From: Gemmatimonadota bacterium
GTDB taxonomy: Bacteria; Gemmatimonadota; Gemmatimonadetes; Longimicrobiales; Gaopeijiaceae
Direction: 5' to 3'
DNA length: 64,000 nt
Assembly (NCBI GenBank): GCA_022823365.1
Contig: JAJDXG010000063.1
Location: 1-64,000, forward strand
The translations under genes and the position numbers were made by a program. The number at the start of each line of letters is the position of its first letter. The stretch's first letter is position 1. The notes below the pieces were generated by a model. That model searched no databases. It worked only from the letters and a program-made list of their open reading frames with translations, and had not been told where the DNA came from. This document shows, in pieces, positions 60,845 to 64,000 of this stretch.

Positions 60845-62578
60845 ATGATGAATTCGACGTCGCGCTGGATCGTTCCGCTGCTCGTTGCCGTGACCGCCTG
60901 CCAGGGGGGCGAAGTGCCCCCCCCGACGGAGGACGGCGCCTCCCCGACCCTCGGCCTGCGCTCACAGGAGGGGATGGTGTCGTCCGCCAACCTCATCGCC
61001 AGCGAGGTGGGCGCCGAGGTGCTGGCGAGCGGAGGGAACGCGGTGGACGCCGCCATCGCCACCGGTCTCGCCCTGGCGGTGGTCCACCCGACCGCGGGGA
61101 ACATCGGGGGCGGGGGCTTCATGGTCATCCGCAGCCCGGACGGCGCCGCAACGGCCATCGACTTCCGCGAGAAGGCGCCGCTCGCCGCCCATCCCGAGAT
61201 GTTCACCGACGAGGAGGGCGAGTACTCCTTCGAGATCCACCACGGCAGCTATTACGCCGTCGGCGTCCCGGGCACGGTGGCGGGCTTCGCCCTCGCCCAC
61301 GAGCGTTACGGCAGCGGAACGCCCTGGGCGGATCTCGTGGAGCCCGCGGTCGGACTGGCCGGCGACGGCTTCACCCTCAGCCCTGCGCTGGCGCGTTCAC
61401 TGGCCAACGTCCTCCCGCGCATGGAGCCCTATCCCGCCAGCGTCGCGCAGTTCTCGAAGGACGGCGTTCCCTACGAGGAGGGAGAGGTCTTCCGGCAGCC
61501 GGATCTGGCGCGCACGCTGGCGCGGATCCGCGACCAGGGCCACGACGGCTTCTACAGCGGCGAGACCGCGCGCCTCCTGGCCGAGGAGATGGTGCGCGGC
61601 GGCGGCATGATCACGGAGGAGGACCTGGCCCGCTACCAGGCGCAGGAGCGAAATCCCATCCACGGGACCTACCGCGGGTACGACCTCGTCTCGATGCCGC
61701 CCCCCTCGAGCGGGGGCACGGCCATCGTGCAGATGCTCAACATCCTGGAAGGCTTCGACCTGGCGGCGCTGGGGCACAATTCCGCCGCCTACGTCCATCA
61801 TCTCACCGAGGCGATGCGCCTCGCCTACCGCGACCGGGCCCAGCATCTGGCCGACACCGATTTCGTCGACGTGCCGCTGGAGCGGCTCACCAGCAAGGAC
61901 TACGCGGACGAGCTGCGGGGCAGGATCCACGCCGACCGGGCCGGCCACTCCGAGCCGTCCCAGTTGGTCATGGCGGAAGAGAGCACCGAGACCACCCACT
62001 ATTCGGTGGTGGACCGCGACGGGATGGCGGTCTCGGTCACCTACACGCTGGAGCAGGGCTACGGCTCGAAAATCACGGTGCCAGGGGCGGGCTTCCTCCT
62101 CAACAACGAGATGGGCGACTTCAACGGCAAGCCGGGCCTCACCAACGACCGCGGACTGATCGGCACCGAGGCCAACCTGGCGCGGCCCGAGCAGCGCATG
62201 CTGTCGAGCATGAGCCCGTCGGTGCTGTCGCGCGACGGCGAGCTGGTGGCGGTCATCGGCACCCCGGGCGGGCGCACCATCATCAATACCGTGATGCAGC
62301 TGGTGCTCAACATCGTCGACCATGGCATGACCATCGAGGAGGCGGTGGCCGCGCCCCGGATCCATCACCAGTGGCTCCCGAACAACGTGCGCATCGAGGA
62401 AGGCGGAGTTTCGGACGGGGATCTCGCGGCGCTGGAGGCGATGGGCCACGAGGTCCAGGTGAGGGGCAGCCAGGGGCGGGCCAGCTCGATCGGGGTCGAT
62501 CCGGAGACCGGCGAGTTCATCGGCGCGCCCGACCCGCGCAGCCCGGACGGAGGAGCGGCGGCACCGTCCGGCAGCTGA
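60845..62578 (+). CDS. gamma-glutamyltransferase
   Basis: A 577-residue Ntn-hydrolase precursor with a lipobox-like start (VAVTACQGG). It shows ASEVGAEVLASGGNAVDAAIA and HPTAGNIGGGGFMV of the family, the cleavage/nucleophile threonine in the ESTETTHYSVVD segment, and SMSPSVL and GTPGGRTIINTV near the C-terminus. It transfers or hydrolyses gamma-glutamyl groups such as glutathione in the periplasm. Autocleavage before the threonine gives two subunits. Two ATGs follow each other at 60845; GGAG lies upstream. The preceding 200-base gap is divergent from the rhomboid gene. Confidence 0.9.
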   Translation: MMNSTSRWIVPLLVAVTACQGGEVPPPTEDGASPTLGLRSQEGMVSSANLIASEVGAEVLASGGNAVDAAIATGLALAVVHPTAGNIGGGGFMVIRSPDGAATAIDFREKAPLAAHPEMFTDEEGEYSFEIHHGSYYAVGVPGTVAGFALAHERYGSGTPWADLVEPAVGLAGDGFTLSPALARSLANVLPRMEPYPASVAQFSKDGVPYEEGEVFRQPDLARTLARIRDQGHDGFYSGETARLLAEEMVRGGGMITEEDLARYQAQERNPIHGTYRGYDLVSMPPPSSGGTAIVQMLNILEGFDLAALGHNSAAYVHHLTEAMRLAYRDRAQHLADTDFVDVPLERLTSKDYADELRGRIHADRAGHSEPSQLVMAEESTETTHYSVVDRDGMAVSVTYTLEQGYGSKITVPGAGFLLNNEMGDFNGKPGLTNDRGLIGTEANLARPEQRMLSSMSPSVLSRDGELVAVIGTPGGRTIINTVMQLVLNIVDHGMTIEEAVAAPRIHHQWLPNNVRIEEGGVSDGDLAALEAMGHEVQVRGSQGRASSIGVDPETGEFIGAPDPRSPDGGAAAPSGS

Positions 62579-62624
62579 CCGCGGCTCTCCTCCGGCAGGA
62601 GCGGCCGAAGAGGTCCGCGATGCG

Positions 62625-63848
62625 TTGCGCGGGAAAACCCGGACGCTGCTCGTGAAGGAGCACACCGCACCGGCCCACCCCTACCTCGTCGTTTTCGCCC
62701 TCTGGCTGCTCGTGTTTTCTGCGAGCAGTCAGACCATGGTGATCGCCCCGATCCTGCCCCTGATCCGCGAAGAGCTGGGCATCGCCGATGCCCTTCTGGG
62801 CACCCTGGTCACGGTCTACAGCCTGATGGTGGGGATCATGGCCGTGATCTCCGGCCCGATCTCCGACCGCATCGGCCGGCGCCGCATCCTGCTGCTGGGA
62901 GCGGGGGCGATGACCTGCGCCCTGGCCCTGCACACCTTCGTGGATTCCTTTCCGGAGTTCCTCGTGGTGCGCGTGCTCGCGGGCGCCGCGGGCGGCGTGC
63001 TCTCCGGCGCGGCGGTCTCCTACGTCGGCGACTATTTTCCCTACAGGCGGCGCGGATGGGCGACGGGCTGGGTCATGAGCGGGTCGGCCGTCGGCCTCAT
63101 CATCGGCATCCCCGTGGGCGTCCTGCTGGCGGGTGAATTCGGCTTCCGCAGCCCCTTCTACTTCTTCGGCGTCATGATGGCGCTGACCTTCCTGCTGGTG
63201 TACACGCGGGTGCCGCAGCCCCCCGTGAAGCGCCGGCGCTCGCGGTTGACGGTAAACCGCGCGATCGCGGGCTACGCCGTCATGCTGCGCCGCCCCGAGA
63301 TCGCCTTTGCCGCGCTGGCCTTCTTCACCGTGTCGCTGGGCGTTGCACTGTTCGTGGTCTACTTCCCCACCTGGCTGGAGGCCTCCCTCGACGCCACCTC
63401 CGAACAGATCGCATCGCTGTTCCTGGTGGCCGGGGTGGCCAACGTCATCGCGGGTCCCCAGGCCGGGAGGCTGTCGGACCGGGTGGGCCGCAAGGTGATG
63501 GTGATCTCCTCCTGCCTGGGCCTCTCGGTGGTCATGCTCGCGACGGTGCCGCTCATCACCAGCCTCTGGGTCGCCTATCCGCTCTACGCCGTGATGATGA
63601 TGATGATCGCGATGCGCACGAGCCCGTACTCGGCACTCCTGACGGCGCTCGTGCCCGCCAGCCGGCGCGGTTCTCTCATGAGCCTGACGGTCGCGCTCGG
63701 GCAGGTGGGATTCGCGCTGGGCGCGATGTTGGCGGGGTACTCCTATGCCAATCTGGGATTCGCCGGCAACACCGTCATCGGAGCGGTCGCGGTGCTGTGC
63801 ATGGGATGGATGGTGTGGGCCAGGCTGCCCGAGCCGGAGCGGGAGTGA
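62625..63848 (+). CDS. MFS transporter
   Basis: A 407-residue major facilitator with 12 predicted helices. Motif A is present in the first loop (GPISDRIGRRRILLL) and again in the second half (GRLSDRVGRKVMVIS). The central loop is basic (KRRRSRL). The substrate cannot be inferred. The reported start is TTG at 62625; a GTG at 62652 starting KEHTAPAHPYL is an alternative. It follows the gamma-glutamyltransferase after 46 bases and is probably in the same unit, so a peptide-derived substrate is possible. Confidence 0.82.
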   Translation: MRGKTRTLLVKEHTAPAHPYLVVFALWLLVFSASSQTMVIAPILPLIREELGIADALLGTLVTVYSLMVGIMAVISGPISDRIGRRRILLLGAGAMTCALALHTFVDSFPEFLVVRVLAGAAGGVLSGAAVSYVGDYFPYRRRGWATGWVMSGSAVGLIIGIPVGVLLAGEFGFRSPFYFFGVMMALTFLLVYTRVPQPPVKRRRSRLTVNRAIAGYAVMLRRPEIAFAALAFFTVSLGVALFVVYFPTWLEASLDATSEQIASLFLVAGVANVIAGPQAGRLSDRVGRKVMVISSCLGLSVVMLATVPLITSLWVAYPLYAVMMMMIAMRTSPYSALLTALVPASRRGSLMSLTVALGQVGFALGAMLAGYSYANLGFAGNTVIGAVAVLCMGWMVWARLPEPERE

Positions 63849-63873
63849 CGGAGCTGCCGGCGGCAGGCCGAGG

Positions 63874-64000
63874 CTAGCGGAGCGCCCCGTACACCAGCGC
63901 GCGCAGCTTCTGGTGATCGTCCAGGCCGGCGGCCGGGATGACCTGGGTGAAGTAGACCATCACCAGCCGCTCCACCGGGTCCACCCAGTAGGTGGTGTGG
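63874..64000 (-). CDS. beta-lactamase-type serine hydrolase, C-terminal end only
   Basis: The last 41 residues of a gene that enters from the right edge: an HTTYWVDPVERLVMVYFTQV strand pair followed by AGLDDHQKLRALVYGALR. This is the typical closing part of class C beta-lactamase-like serine hydrolases (the W-V-D-P-x-x-x-L strand and the C-terminal helix). The active-site SxxK lies outside the window. It converges with the MFS gene across 25 bases. Confidence 0.7.
   Translation of the reverse strand, partial: HTTYWVDPVERLVMVYFTQVIPAAGLDDHQKLRALVYGALR

Noticed and set aside
62620..62655. Small frame starting at the ATG 62620 before the MFS gene
   Set aside because: It is only eleven codons, is in a different frame from the transporter and has no similarity to known leader peptides.
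1..64000. rRNA, tRNA or recognised riboswitch genes
   Set aside because: I looked for conserved tRNA arms, rRNA segments and common riboswitch cores by eye and saw none; short or unusual RNAs could be missed without covariance searches.

Overview
The window is a high-GC (about two-thirds G+C by eye) bacterial chromosome segment from a Gram-negative organism. It carries a Kdo transferase, an ADP-heptose-type glycosyltransferase, outer-membrane barrels and many lipoproteins. The mix of DUF4837 lipoproteins, Tat-exported and lipoprotein hydrolases, WD40/CehA metallohydrolases and SCO/PCuAC/CtaG oxidase assembly factors fits Gemmatimonadota best. That placement is inference from gene content only; no rRNA or tRNA gene was seen. 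Coding density is high, overlaps of the ATGA/GTGA type are common, and no gap without a gene exceeds about 220 bases.

Layout. 1-0.7 kb: tail of an IS256-type transposase and a hicB-hicA toxin-antitoxin pair followed by a small zinc-ribbon gene. 0.9-11.3 kb: a long minus-strand run made of a metalloprotease lipoprotein with cadherin-like repeats, an AI-2E-type permease, SCO, a PCuAC copper chaperone, an outer-membrane barrel, CtaG, an acyl-CoA synthetase and a sodium:solute symporter; its centre is copper delivery to a haem-copper oxidase. 11.5-15.5 kb: two tandem DUF4837 lipoproteins, a barrel protein and an Rpn nuclease. 15.6-22.8 kb: LPS core genes, dnaE and rlpA. 23-32.3 kb: CYTH phosphatase, PqqB-like hydrolase, symporter plus P1 peptidase, DUF1015, amidase, cysteine synthase and a lipoprotein. 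32.4-34.1 kb: a lower-GC TcmP/three-Cys cassette, probably acquired. 34.2-40.4 kb: an arginine cluster (argR, P-loop protein, argC, argD, argB) divergent from a deoxyhypusine-synthase-like gene. 40.4-46.8 kb: GMC oxidoreductase and its small partner, Fic, DUF72, an Asp-box protein coupled to a MoaD-like protein, and a frameshifted alpha/beta hydrolase. 46.9-50.4 kb: divergent ligD and ku, a bacterial NHEJ pair. 50.6-64 kb: NCS2 permease, DUF4105, TolB/CehA metallohydrolase, AAA-DUF4143 ATPase, amidohydrolase, rhomboid, gamma-glutamyltransferase, MFS transporter and the end of a beta-lactamase-type serine hydrolase.

The most unusual content is non-coding. Two elements 24 kb apart share terminal inverted repeats around a 27-bp-period array of TGTTGC-N12-GCAACA units (22795-22896 and 46773-46847), both lying between convergent genes. 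A helically phased CGAT array lies between ku and the permease, also convergent. Three 13-bp repeats at an exact 22-bp period precede the AAA-DUF4143 gene. A 17-bp palindrome (TCTGCCA-N3-TGGCAGA type) recurs at the argR/DHS divergent region and upstream of the amidohydrolase.
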